Shown here one piece after another: positions 8,280 through 16,669 of a stretch of 54,147 bases of DNA (positions within the stretch are counted from its first letter, which is position 1; each line of letters begins with the position of its first letter). The position numbers and the translations under genes were made by a program. The notes below the pieces were generated by a model. The model did no database searches, was not told the DNA's origin, and worked only from the letters and a program-made list of their open reading frames with translations. The DNA lies in contig CAXSFE010000009.1 of assembly GCA_964236585.1 (NCBI GenBank), forward strand, positions 1-54,147. The letters run 5' to 3'. The DNA is from CAXSEF01 sp964236585 (GTDB lineage Bacteria; Pseudomonadota; Alphaproteobacteria; Acetobacterales; Acetobacteraceae).

Positions 8280-9263
8280 TCAGTACGCGGCAATGGAGGC
8301 GACCTGCTCGCCCACGATGTCGCCCTGCCCGGCGAGCCAGCGCTCCGCCTCCAGCGCGGCCATGCAGCCCGTGCCCGCAGCCGTCACCGCCTGGCGGAAC
8401 ACCCGGTCCGCCACGTCGCCGGCCGCGAACACCCCGGCGATGTTGGTCCGCGTGCTGCCCGGCTCGGTGATGACGTAGCCGTCCTCGTCGAGCACGACCT
8501 GCCCGCCGAACACCCCCGTGTTCGGCGTGTGCCCGATCGCCACGAACACCCCGTCGACGGCCAGCCGCGACAGCGCCCCGGTGCGCCGGTTGCGCAGCGA
8601 CAGCCCGCACACGGTCTCCGGCTGCCCCTGGCCCAGCACCTCCTCGACCTCGCTGTCCCACACGACCTCGATCTTCGGATGCGCGAACAGCCTGTCCTGC
8701 ATGATGCGCTCGGCGCGCAGCGTGTCGCGCCGGTGGATCAGCGTGACCTTCGTCGCGTGGTGGGTGAGGTAGAGCGCCTCCTCGACCGCGGTGTTGCCGC
8801 CGCCGACCACGGCGACCTCCTTGCCCCGGAAGAAGAACCCGTCGCAGGTCGCGCAGGCCGACACGCCCCCCGCGCGCAGCCGGGTCTCGGACTCAAGCCC
8901 CAGCCAGCGCGCCGACGCCCCCGTGGCGATCACGACCGCGTCGGCGACGTAGACGTCCCCCGAGTCGCCCGTGCAGCGGAACGGCGACCGGCCGAGATCG
9001 GTCTCCACGATGATGTCGTCGACGAGGCGGGTGCCGACGTGGGCCGCCTGCGCCGCCATCTGCTCCATCAGCCACGGGCCCTGCACCGCCTCGGCGAAGC
9101 CCGGGTAGTTCTCGACGTCGGTGGTGATGGTGAGCTGCCCGCCCGGCTGCAGCCCCGCGACCAGGATCGGCTGGAAGCTGGCGCGGGCGGCGTAGATCGC
9201 GGCGGTGTAGCCGGCCGGGCCCGCGCCGATCACGAGCAGGCGGGTGCGATGGATCTGCGGCAT
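8280..9263 (-). CDS. trxB: Thioredoxin-disulfide reductase TrxB
   Basis: 327 residues, typical low-molecular-weight TrxB. N-terminal FAD motif VIGAGPAGYTAAIYAARA (11-28), redox-active CATC at 137-140 followed by DGFFF, NADPH motif VVGGGNTAVEEALYLT, and C-terminal FAD motif VFAAGDVADRVFRQA. It passes electrons from NADPH to thioredoxin in the cytoplasm. Start chosen at ATG 9263 with GGAGG 11 nt upstream; the longer frame beginning at a TTG would place that GGAGG inside the gene. Divergent from an Lrp-family gene across about 195 bp, which may hold shared control sites. Confidence 0.95.
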   Translation of the reverse strand: MPQIHRTRLLVIGAGPAGYTAAIYAARASFQPILVAGLQPGGQLTITTDVENYPGFAEAVQGPWLMEQMAAQAAHVGTRLVDDIIVETDLGRSPFRCTGDSGDVYVADAVVIATGASARWLGLESETRLRAGGVSACATCDGFFFRGKEVAVVGGGNTAVEEALYLTHHATKVTLIHRRDTLRAERIMQDRLFAHPKIEVVWDSEVEEVLGQGQPETVCGLSLRNRRTGALSRLAVDGVFVAIGHTPNTGVFGGQVVLDEDGYVITEPGSTRTNIAGVFAAGDVADRVFRQAVTAAGTGCMAALEAERWLAGQGDIVGEQVASIAAY

Positions 9264-9458
9264 CGACGATTCTGCCTCCGGCAATGTGACACGTTAAAGG
9301 CCGGTCGCCGCGCGGCGCAAGCAACCGCACGTCCGCCATCGGGCGCAGGCAGACCCGGAAGCCCTGCCGCCCGATCGTTCGGCCTTGCGCCATCACGCCC
9401 GCGGCCCGATCCTGCCACCCCCGGAGGCCTCCTGCCGACCGGCCAGGTGCGCGGCGAC

Positions 9459-9932
9459 ATGGAGACCACGACCACGGCCGAGCTGGACGGCATCGACCGC
9501 CGCATCCTCGACGAGCTACAGCAGGACGGGCGCATGACCAACGTCGAGCTGGCGCGTCGCGCAGGCATCTCCGCGCCGCCCTGCCTGCGCCGCGTGCGCC
9601 GCCTCGAGGAGGCCGGGATCATCCGCGGCTACCACGCCGACACCGACCCGCAGGTGCTGGGCTGGGAGATCACCTTCTTCGCGATCGTCGGCCTGGACAG
9701 CCAGAAGGAGACGGTGCTTACCGCCTTCGAGACCCTGGTGGCGGCCTGGCCCGAGGTGCGCGAGTGCCACATGATCCGCGGCGGCGGCGACTTCCTCCTG
9801 CGCCTCGTGGCACGCGACACCGCCCACGAGAACCAGCTCACCCGTCGGCTCACCGCGGCGCCCGGCGTGGCGCGCGTGCAGACCCTGCAGACCATCCGCA
9901 CCAGCCGAAGCCTCGCCGGCGTCCCGCTCTGA
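9459..9932 (+). CDS. Lrp/AsnC-family transcriptional regulator
   Basis: 157 residues. N-terminal helix-turn-helix (ELDGIDRRILDELQQDGRMT, then VELARRAGISAPPCLRRVRR, residues 8-49) followed by the RAM/AsnC ligand-binding domain (GYHADTDPQVLGWEITFFAI ... MIRGGGDFLLRLVARD). Lrp-family proteins sense amino acids or thiols. Divergent orientation to trxB makes trxB a plausible target, but no operator was identified. In-frame sequence extends far upstream without a stop, but only the region from 9459 looks like the family. Confidence 0.92.
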   Translation: METTTTAELDGIDRRILDELQQDGRMTNVELARRAGISAPPCLRRVRRLEEAGIIRGYHADTDPQVLGWEITFFAIVGLDSQKETVLTAFETLVAAWPEVRECHMIRGGGDFLLRLVARDTAHENQLTRRLTAAPGVARVQTLQTIRTSRSLAGVPL

Positions 9933-9949
9933 GACCGGCAGGACAGGAA

Positions 9950-10125
9950 GCAAGGTTGAGGCTCTGCCTCAAACTCCGCCAAAGGCAAGCCTTTGGAATC
10001 CGATTCTTAAGTGCAGGGTTTCCAGAGGGCTCGGCCCTTTGGCGGGTCCGGGCGGAGGAGCCCAAAGGTTCCGATGGCCCGCTTGGGCCATTGGAATGGG
10101 CACCGGAGAGAAAGCCCGGCCTTGC
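9950..10125. repeat. Composite hairpin repeat copy R4, extended subtype
   Basis: Between convergent lrp-family gene and a small secreted-protein gene. Left arm hairpins GAGGCTCTGCCTC and CCAAAGG..CCTTTGG, centre CTTAAGT, then CCAGAGGGCTCGGCCCTTTGG. An extra module carries a 12-bp stem with a GCTT loop at 10069-10096, matched by a compensated version in copy R16. Ends with CCTTGC. Confidence 0.9.
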
Positions 10126-10140
10126 TTCCTGAAACCCGCC

Positions 10141-10404
10141 TCAGTCGATCAGCGGCCGCGTCAGGATGCGGTCCATCCCCCGGCTCGGGTTGCTGCGCGC
10201 GGTCAGCCCGGGAATGGTGCGGCTCGGGTACACGGACAGCGTGCTGCCGGTCGAGGCGCCGCGCGGCAGGCTGTTGAGCGGCTGCGGCATCGACGAGGCG
10301 GAGAACGCGGACGGCGGGCTGTGCGTGAACCCCACCGCGTCCTGCGCCATCGCGCCGGCAGGAAGTGCGGCCGCGATCACGGCGGCCAGGAGGAAATGTC
10401 TCAT
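10141..10404 (-). CDS. Small secreted protein of unknown function
   Basis: 87 residues starting at ATG 10404 with a clear Sec signal peptide: basic start MRH, hydrophobic FLLAAVIAAALPAG, cleavage after AMA. The mature part of about 66 residues is Ser/Pro-rich (SPPSAFSASSMPQPL, SRTIPGLTARSNPSRG), lacks cysteines, and resembles no family I recognise. Upstream in-frame codons to 10455 exist but precede the signal peptide. It faces the Lrp gene across repeat R4 and is divergent from the GT39 gene. Likely a real but lineage-restricted periplasmic protein. Confidence 0.65.
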   Translation of the reverse strand: MRHFLLAAVIAAALPAGAMAQDAVGFTHSPPSAFSASSMPQPLNSLPRGASTGSTLSVYPSRTIPGLTARSNPSRGMDRILTRPLID

Positions 10405-10574
10405 CTTCGGTTGTCCATCACGCGTCGGCGACATCGTCGGCGTCCATGCCAACACAGATGGTCATGCCGTGACGGCACTGAATTACGACACTGGGCATAA
10501 CATTCATGCGCCACACGCCTGAAGCCGGCCCCTGGCCAGGGCCGGGCGTGACTTACCCGGACCAGGACGGAGGC

Positions 10575-12047
10575 ATGGGGCAGGGGCACCGCGCGGCCCT
10601 GCTCGCGCTGCTGGCGCTGACCGCCGTGCGGCTGCTGGTGGCCGGGCTGGCGCCGCTGTCCCCCGACGAAGCCTACTACTGGACCTGGTCGCGCGCCTTG
10701 GCCCCCGGCTACCTCGACCACCCGCCGATGGTGGCGCTGTGGGTGCGCGCCGGCACCGCGCTCGCCGGCGACACCCGGATCGGGGTGCGCCTGCTCGCCC
10801 CCCTGGCCGCGGCCCTCGGCTCCGCGCTGCTGTGGCGCGCCGCCGAGGACATCCTGCCGGGCCGTCGCGCCGGGGTGCCGGCGGCGGCGCTGCTCAACGC
10901 GACGCTCCTGCTCGGCGTCGGCGCGGTGACCATGACGCCGGACACGCCGCTGCTGTTCTTCTGGTGCGCGGCGCTGGCGGCGCTGGGCCGGCTGCTGCGC
11001 ACGGGGCAGGGGGCGTGGTGGCTGGCCGTCGGGCTCGCCGCCGGCTGCGCGGGGGAAAGCAAGTACACCGCGCTCCTGCTCGGCGCCGGCCTGGCGCTGT
11101 GGCTGCTGGCGGTGCCCCAGGCGAGACGCTGGCTGCGCACACCGTGGCCATGGGCGGGCGGGGCATTGGCCGCGCTGCTGTTCGCGCCGGACCTGCTGTG
11201 GAACGCGGCGCACGGCTGGGCCAGCTTCGGCAGGCAGGGCGGGCGCACCGCCGACTGGCATCCCGCCCAGGCCCTGCGCTTCGAGTCCGAGCTGCTGGCC
11301 GGCCAGCTCGCCCTGGCCACGCCCCTGGTGCTCGCGGCCTGCGTCGCGGGAACCTGGCGCGCCGCCCGGGCCTGGCCGGCGCCCGGGCCGGCGCTGCTGG
11401 CGGCGCTGACCCTGCCCGGAGCGGCGGTGTTCCTCGAGCACGCCACCGGCGACCGCGTGCAGGCGAACTGGCCGGCGATCCTCTACCCGGCGGCGGCGAT
11501 CGCGGCCGGCGGCCTGGTGCGGCGATGGCGGCCGGCGGCGGCGCTCGGCCTCGCGCTGGCGGTGCCGGTCTACCTGCAGGCGGCCGTGGCGCCGTTCCCG
11601 CTGCCGCGCTCGCTCGATCCCACCCTGGCCCGCCTCGGCGGCTGGCCCGGCCTCGCCCACCAGGTGGCGGACCACGCGGCGCGCGGCGCGATCCCGGACG
11701 CCCCGACGCCGGTGCTGGCAGCCGACGAGTACGGCCTGGCGGCGGAGCTGGCCTGGCAGGCCGCAGCGCCGGTGGTGCTCGGCGTCGAGCCGCGCTGGGC
11801 CGCATTCGACCTGCCGCGGGTGGCGCTCGGCGGACGCGCCGTGCTCCTGCTCCGCAGCGAGCGCCGCGGCGACGGGCCCGACCCCGCCGCGTGGGACGAC
11901 GTACGGCAGGTGGCCACGCTGACCCGTGGTCGCGACGGCCGCACCGCCGAGCGTTACCGCCTCTACCAGGTCGTTGGCCGCCCCGGACTAACCGGCGCGC
12001 TGCTGCCCGTCCCGCGACCCGGCGATCCGCGACCCGGTGCCCCGTGA
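10575..12047 (+). CDS. Family 39 (ArnT/PMT-like) membrane glycosyltransferase
   Basis: About 490 residues with roughly ten hydrophobic segments. The first periplasmic loop carries the GT39/GT83 signature: SPDEAYYWTWSRALAPGYLD followed by HPPMVA, where the Asp-Glu pair is the putative catalytic and metal site. Such enzymes move a sugar from an undecaprenyl or dolichyl carrier to lipid A, a protein or a cell-wall polymer on the outer face of the inner membrane. The C-terminal soluble part (from about VLAADEYGLAAELAWQ) is typical. The start is uncertain: ATG 10575 has GGAGG only 1-2 nt away, and ATG 10506 or GTG 10548 are alternatives. Acceptor unknown. Confidence 0.85.
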   Translation: MGQGHRAALLALLALTAVRLLVAGLAPLSPDEAYYWTWSRALAPGYLDHPPMVALWVRAGTALAGDTRIGVRLLAPLAAALGSALLWRAAEDILPGRRAGVPAAALLNATLLLGVGAVTMTPDTPLLFFWCAALAALGRLLRTGQGAWWLAVGLAAGCAGESKYTALLLGAGLALWLLAVPQARRWLRTPWPWAGGALAALLFAPDLLWNAAHGWASFGRQGGRTADWHPAQALRFESELLAGQLALATPLVLAACVAGTWRAARAWPAPGPALLAALTLPGAAVFLEHATGDRVQANWPAILYPAAAIAAGGLVRRWRPAAALGLALAVPVYLQAAVAPFPLPRSLDPTLARLGGWPGLAHQVADHAARGAIPDAPTPVLAADEYGLAAELAWQAAAPVVLGVEPRWAAFDLPRVALGGRAVLLLRSERRGDGPDPAAWDDVRQVATLTRGRDGRTAERYRLYQVVGRPGLTGALLPVPRPGDPRPGAP

Positions 12048-12154
12048 CCCGGCGCCCCGCCCCGTCCTGCGGCTCCTCCGCGCCACCTCCCCATTAGCGG
12101 CCGGTTAAACCCGACCCGTCATCCTGCCTCCCGGACGGAAAGGCGGTTCGGCTG

Positions 12155-13318
12155 ATGGCGAAGAAGGACGGCAAGGCGACCATCGTCATCCGCAGGGAGG
12201 AGGTGGTCGAGGGCGGCCACCACGGCGGGGCGTGGAAGGTGGCCTACGCCGATTTCGTGACCGCGATGATGGCGTTCTTCCTGCTGATGTGGCTGCTCAA
12301 CGCCACCACGGAGGCGCAGCGCCGCGGCATCGCCGACTACTTCAGCCCGGTGATCGGCAGCACCAGAACCCCGGCGGGGCAGGGCGGCCCGTTCGGCGGC
12401 CATACCCCCTACGACCACGGCCCGCTGCTGTCCGACCAGGGCGCGCTCGCCGTGATGAACGCCAAGTCGCCCCCCACCAACGTCGAGGACGACGACAGCG
12501 ACACCCCCGCGCAGACGATGAACTGGCGCGACCCCGGCCAGGCCGAGATCCCCGCCGACTCTGCCGCCGCCCCGGTCGCCGGCCCCGCCGGCCAGCCCGG
12601 GGGCGCGTCGCCGGACGGGGCCGCCCGGCAGCAGATGGCCGCGCACGACAGGACCGACCCGGGCAAGGCCGACGATGCCCAGGGTGCCAATCCGGGCACC
12701 GGCCAGGGCGCCGCGCAGAACGCCGCGCGGGAAAAAGCCGCGTTCCGGGCGGCGGCGGCCGAGATCAGGCAGGCCCTGGAGGCCGATCCCGCCTACGCCG
12801 AGCTGTCCCACCAGCTCGCGGTCGACGTGACGCGCAGCGGCCTGCGCGTGCAGATCCTGGACGAGGACGGCCGGCCGATGTTCGCCAGCGGCTCGGCCGC
12901 GGTGAACGACCGCGCCCGCCTGCTGCTGCGCAAGATCGCCCCTGTGCTCCTGCGCCTTCCCGAGCAGATCGCCATCACCGGCCACACCGACGCAGCCCCC
13001 TACCGCGGCGGCGAGCGCTCCAACTGGGAGCTGTCCGCCGAGCGCGCCAACGCCACCCGCCGCCTCCTAGCCGAAGCGGGCCTGCCGGAGTCGCGCATCC
13101 GCAGCGTGACCGGTGCCGCCGACCGCGACCTGCTGCTGCCCGCAACCCCGCTGGCCGCCGCCAACCGGCGCATCGCAATCACCGTGCTCCGCGAGGCGCC
13201 GGACCGTCCGCCACCCGTGCCGGCCGCCCCGGGCGCCGTTCCGACGACGCCCGCGCCCGCGACCCCGCCAGGCGTCCCGTCCAGTCCGCCGGCGGCCCTG
13301 CCGCCTGCGTCGCGCTGA
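12155..13318 (+). CDS. motB: Flagellar stator protein MotB
   Basis: 387 residues. The single transmembrane segment AWKVAYADFVTAMMAFFLLMW (26-46, given in overlapping parts AWKVAYADFVT and MMAFFLLMW) contains the proton-path Asp33. The plug and linker (70-195) are long and rich in Ala, Gly, Pro and Asp. The OmpA-like peptidoglycan-binding domain spans about 228-345 with ITGHTDAAPYRGGERSNWEL and SAERANATRRLL. A Pro-rich tail follows. It anchors the stator to the cell wall. motB precedes motA, the reverse of the enteric order, with only 9 bp between them. The start ATG 12155 follows GGACGGAAAGGCGG. Confidence 0.94.
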   Translation: MAKKDGKATIVIRREEVVEGGHHGGAWKVAYADFVTAMMAFFLLMWLLNATTEAQRRGIADYFSPVIGSTRTPAGQGGPFGGHTPYDHGPLLSDQGALAVMNAKSPPTNVEDDDSDTPAQTMNWRDPGQAEIPADSAAAPVAGPAGQPGGASPDGAARQQMAAHDRTDPGKADDAQGANPGTGQGAAQNAAREKAAFRAAAAEIRQALEADPAYAELSHQLAVDVTRSGLRVQILDEDGRPMFASGSAAVNDRARLLLRKIAPVLLRLPEQIAITGHTDAAPYRGGERSNWELSAERANATRRLLAEAGLPESRIRSVTGAADRDLLLPATPLAAANRRIAITVLREAPDRPPPVPAAPGAVPTTPAPATPPGVPSSPPAALPPASR

Positions 13319-13327
13319 GGCCGCCCG

Positions 13328-14194
13328 ATGCTCACCATTGGCGGCCTCGGCTTCCTGTTCGCCTGCGTGTTCGGCAGCTTCCTGATGTCCGGCGGCGCCC
13401 TCGGCCCGCTGCTCGAGGCGATGCCGTTCGAGCTGCTGACCATCGGCGGTGCCGCCATCGGCACCTTCTTCATGGCCAACAGCATGCACGACGTGAAGCA
13501 CACGATCGGCGCCTTCAAGAAGATCCTGAAGGGCTCGGGCTTCCACAAGGCCGAGTACATCGAGCTGCTGAGCCTGCTCTACTTTCTCACCCGCCTGGCC
13601 ACCACCAAGGGCTCCATGGCGCTCGAGGCCCACATCGAGAAGCCGGAGGAAAGCCCGGCGTTCCAGAAGTTCCCCAAGGTGCTGGGCGATCACCACGCTA
13701 CCGCGATCATCTGCGACTACCTGCGCATGGTGGGCATGAACGCCGACGACCCCTATCAGATCGAGGATCTCATGAGCCGCGAGATCAAGAAGACCCTGCA
13801 CGAGGAGATGCACCCGAGCCACGCGATCCAGACCCTCGCCGACGCCCTGCCGGCCCTGGGCATCGTCGCCGCCGTGCTCGGCGTGATCAAGACCATGGGC
13901 CACATCAGCGAGCCTCCCGCCGTGCTCGGCGAGATGATCGGCGGCGCCCTCGTCGGCACCTTCCTCGGCGTGCTCCTGGCCTACGGCATGGCGGCGCCCT
14001 TCGCCACGCGGATCAAGGGCGTGGTCGAAGAAGACATCAAGTTCTACGAGGTGATCCGCGGCGTCCTGGTCGCGCACCTGCACGGCATGGCGCCGCAGGT
14101 CAGCGTGGAGACTGGGCGCAAGCTGGTGCCGACGCAGTACATGCCGGGCTTTGCCGAGCTGGAAGAGGCAGTGCAGTCGATCCAGATCGGCTGA
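13328..14194 (+). CDS. motA: Flagellar stator protein MotA
   Basis: 288 residues with four predicted membrane helices: 5-22, 34-52, and a pair near 175-200 and 205-232. The cytoplasmic loop carries the charged torque-generating region (LYFLTRLATTKGSMALEAHI), and TLADALPALGIVAAVLGVIK is the conserved third helix with its functional proline. MotA forms the proton channel with MotB. It is cotranscribed with motB; no other flagellar genes are in the window, so the stator operon is unlinked from the main cluster here. Repeat R5 follows the stop by 20 bp. Confidence 0.95.
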   Translation: MLTIGGLGFLFACVFGSFLMSGGALGPLLEAMPFELLTIGGAAIGTFFMANSMHDVKHTIGAFKKILKGSGFHKAEYIELLSLLYFLTRLATTKGSMALEAHIEKPEESPAFQKFPKVLGDHHATAIICDYLRMVGMNADDPYQIEDLMSREIKKTLHEEMHPSHAIQTLADALPALGIVAAVLGVIKTMGHISEPPAVLGEMIGGALVGTFLGVLLAYGMAAPFATRIKGVVEEDIKFYEVIRGVLVAHLHGMAPQVSVETGRKLVPTQYMPGFAELEEAVQSIQIG

Positions 14195-14214
14195 GACCGA
14201 CAGAAGCAAGCCAA

Positions 14215-14337
14215 GCAAGGCCAGGGGGCTCTGCCCCTGGACCCCGCCAAGGGCTGGGCCCTTGGATCGCCCTTCTTGAGTAAGGCCGGTCCAGGGGCGG
14301 CTCGCCCCTGGCGGGTCTGGGCAGAGCCCAGCCTTGC
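14215..14337. repeat. Composite hairpin repeat copy R5
   Basis: Between convergent motA and the TPR gene. Left arm CCAGGGGGCTCTGCCCCTGG and CCAAGGGCTGGGCCCTTGG; centre CTTGAGTAAGG; right arm CCAGGGGCGGCTCGCCCCTGG, GGCAGAGCC and CCTTGC. Every stem is paired. Confidence 0.9.
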
Positions 14338-14344
14338 TTCCTTG

Positions 14345-14953
14345 TCAGGCCGGCTGCCCGTAAGCCTTGCGCCGCAGTTCGTCGAGCCGCGCCTCGCCCC
14401 CCTCCGTCTTGGGGTCCAGCTCCAGCAGCTTCTTCCACGCCGTGTAGGCCCCCTTGGTGTCCCCGTGCGCCTCGGCCATGTGCGACAGGTCCTCGAACGC
14501 CACGAAGTCGCGCGGCTCGGTGTGCACCGCCTGCTCCAGGTCGTGCAGCGCCCCAGGATAGTCGCTCCCCTGATAGCGGGCCAGCGCGCGCAGCCGGTAC
14601 AGCTCGGCCAGCTCCGGCTGCAGGTCGATCGCCGAGGAGAAGTCCGTGGCCGCCTCGCCGGTCTGCCCGGCCCCGAGTTCGCGGTTGCCCCGCTCCACCA
14701 GCAGCGACACCGCCGGTGTCGCCGTCTTGAGCAGGTAGACCCGCAGATGCGCCTCGATGATGCTGGCCGCGGTGCTGTCGGTCGCCTCCTGGAGCGCCGT
14801 CATCATGTGCTCTGTGACCACCTGCGGGCTGGCCGTCTGTGCCGCCGCCGACCCCGCCCAAAGCCCGAAGCCGGCCAGCAGGACGGCCGGTACACCCCAG
14901 ACCGGCGACAGGCCCCTTCCGTCGCGACGCCGCGCCACCCTGGCCCTGTCCAT
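14345..14953 (-). CDS. Periplasmic TPR-repeat protein
   Basis: 202 residues. A long basic N-region (MDRARVARRRDGRG) leads into a hydrophobic segment (about 18-38) ending GSAAAQ, consistent with a Sec signal peptide. Residues 85-190 contain tetratricopeptide repeats: RGNRELGAGQTGEAATDFSS, LYRLRALARYQGSDYPGALH, DLSHMAEAHGDTKGAYTAWK. Such proteins scaffold envelope complexes. GGAAGGA precedes the ATG. No enzymatic domain; partner unknown. It follows glcF on the same strand by 46 bp and may be read through from the glycolate oxidase operon. Confidence 0.8.
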   Translation of the reverse strand: MDRARVARRRDGRGLSPVWGVPAVLLAGFGLWAGSAAAQTASPQVVTEHMMTALQEATDSTAASIIEAHLRVYLLKTATPAVSLLVERGNRELGAGQTGEAATDFSSAIDLQPELAELYRLRALARYQGSDYPGALHDLEQAVHTEPRDFVAFEDLSHMAEAHGDTKGAYTAWKKLLELDPKTEGGEARLDELRRKAYGQPA

Positions 14954-14999
14954 CCGCCGTCCTTCCCGTTCCGGCGCCGCCCGCAGCGCCGTCCGCGCC

Positions 15000-16520
15000 T
15001 CAGTGCCGCGGTGCGCGCGGCCGCCCCGCCTCCGCCGCCTCGACCGCCGCCGGCCCGCTCAGGCCCGCATCAATGCCGTCCAGCCCCGCAGGATCCACGC
15101 CACCCTGCCCGTCCACGCCCAACCCCGTGCGCGGATGGCCCGCGCCCACCCACCACGTCTCCCGCGGCCTGCCGACCGGCCCTGCGCCCGCCCGCGCCCG
15201 CTCAACCTCATCCAGCGCCGCCGGCCGCGGCCCGCCCTGCATCCAGTCCAGCAGCTCCACGGTGTGCACCACCGGCAGTCCGCCCCCGCCCAGCTGCGTC
15301 AGGCACCCGATGTTGCCCGCCACCACCAGCTCCGCCCCGGTGTCCTGCAGGTTCGCCAGCTTGCGCGCCCGCAGCTGCCCGGCGATCTCAGGTTGCACGA
15401 TGTTGTAGGTCCCCGCCGATCCGCAACACAGGTGCGGCTCGCGCGGCTCCGCCACCACGAACCCCGCCTGCTTCAGCAGCGCCTTGGGCGCCCCCGTCAC
15501 GCCCTGCCCATGCTGCAGCGAGCACGCCGAATGATACGCGACCCGCATCCCCGATGCCGGCCGCGCCGGCACATACCCCAGCTTCGCCACGTATTCGGAC
15601 ACATCCATCGCCAGCGCCGACACCCGCGCCGCTCGCGAGCACCACGGCTCCGGCTCCTCGCGGAACATGTATCCGTAGTCCTTCACCGTCGTCCCGCACC
15701 CCGACGTGTTGATCACGATCGCGTCCAGCCCCTCGCCGCCCTCCTCGACCGTCTCCCGCCCCCACCCAGCCAGCACCGCCCGTACCGTCTCCATCGCCTG
15801 GTCGTGGCGCCCCATGTGGTGGGTCAGCGCCCCGCAGCACCCAACCCCCTTCGCCACCACCACCTCGATGCCGCGCCGCGTCAGCATCCGGATCGTCGCC
15901 TCGTTGATCGACGGCGCCAGCACCGTCTGCGCGCACCCCGCCAGCAGCGCCACCCGCCCGACCCGCTCGCCCTGCGCACGATGCACCTGCGGCCCCTGCA
16001 TCGTGCCCGCCGCCGGGATCCGCGCCGGCGCCAGCGCCAGCATCGCCCGCACCCGCTGCGCCAGCATCCCCCGCCCCGGCACCAGCCCCGCCGCCGGCCG
16101 CGCCAGCCGCGCCCCGCGCAGCGCCCAGCGGAACACCCCCGGATACGGCAGCACCCGCGACAGCACCTCGCGCATCGCCCGCTCGTGCCACGGCCGCGTG
16201 TAGGTCTCCTCGATGTAGCGTCGCGCGTGGTCGACCAGGTGCATATAGTTCACCCCAGACGGGCAGGTCGTCATGCACGACAGGCACGACAGGCAGCGGT
16301 CGACGTGCTGCACCACCTCGCGCGTCGCCGGCCGCCCCGACTCCAGCATGTCCTTGATGAGGTAGATGCGCCCCCGCGGCGAATCCAGCTCGTCGCCCAG
16401 CAGCACGAACGTCGGGCAGGTCGCGGTGCAGAACCCGCAGTGCACGCAGGTCCGCAGCACCGCGTTGGCGCTGGCGGTCTCTGGGTCGCGAAGCTGCTCG
16501 GCGGTGAAGCTGGTCTGCAT
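15000..16520 (-). CDS. glcF: Glycolate oxidase iron-sulfur subunit GlcF
   Basis: 506 residues. Two 4Fe-4S motifs: Cys25, 28, 31 and 35, and Cys76, 79, 82 and 86, each followed by Pro. Downstream are CCG-type cysteine clusters (GVGCCGALTHH, HSACSLQHGQ, LCCGSAGTYN) characteristic of the family. GlcF receives electrons from GlcD/GlcE during oxidation of glycolate to glyoxylate and hands them to the quinone pool. At about 506 residues it is longer than the usual 400-440 because of a Gly/Ala/Arg-rich C-terminal tail after residue 440 with no recognisable domain. Last gene of glcD-glcE-glcF, separated from glcE by repeat R6. Confidence 0.93.
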   Translation of the reverse strand: MQTSFTAEQLRDPETASANAVLRTCVHCGFCTATCPTFVLLGDELDSPRGRIYLIKDMLESGRPATREVVQHVDRCLSCLSCMTTCPSGVNYMHLVDHARRYIEETYTRPWHERAMREVLSRVLPYPGVFRWALRGARLARPAAGLVPGRGMLAQRVRAMLALAPARIPAAGTMQGPQVHRAQGERVGRVALLAGCAQTVLAPSINEATIRMLTRRGIEVVVAKGVGCCGALTHHMGRHDQAMETVRAVLAGWGRETVEEGGEGLDAIVINTSGCGTTVKDYGYMFREEPEPWCSRAARVSALAMDVSEYVAKLGYVPARPASGMRVAYHSACSLQHGQGVTGAPKALLKQAGFVVAEPREPHLCCGSAGTYNIVQPEIAGQLRARKLANLQDTGAELVVAGNIGCLTQLGGGGLPVVHTVELLDWMQGGPRPAALDEVERARAGAGPVGRPRETWWVGAGHPRTGLGVDGQGGVDPAGLDGIDAGLSGPAAVEAAEAGRPRAPRH

Positions 16521-16545
16521 GACGGCATCCCGGAAAGAGACAAGA

Positions 16546-16664
16546 AAGGCCAGAGGCTCTGCCTCTGGACTCCGCCAAGGGAAGCCCCTTGGATGGCTTC
16601 TCTTAAGTCAAGGGATCAAAGGGTCCTCGGACCCTTTGCGGGTCCGGGCAGAGCCCGGCCTTGC
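16546..16664. repeat. Composite hairpin repeat copy R6
   Basis: Lies between glcE and glcF on one transcription unit. Left arm hairpins CCAGAGGCTCTGCCTCTGG and CCAAGGG..CCCCTTGG, centre CTTAAGT, right arm CAAAGGGTCCTCGGACCCTTTG, then GGCAGAGCC and CCTTGC. Confidence 0.9.
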
Positions 16665-16669
16665 TCCCT

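Noticed and set aside
12048..12154. Sigma-28-type promoter before motB
   Set aside because: I could not place a convincing TAAA plus GCCGATAA pair at proper spacing.
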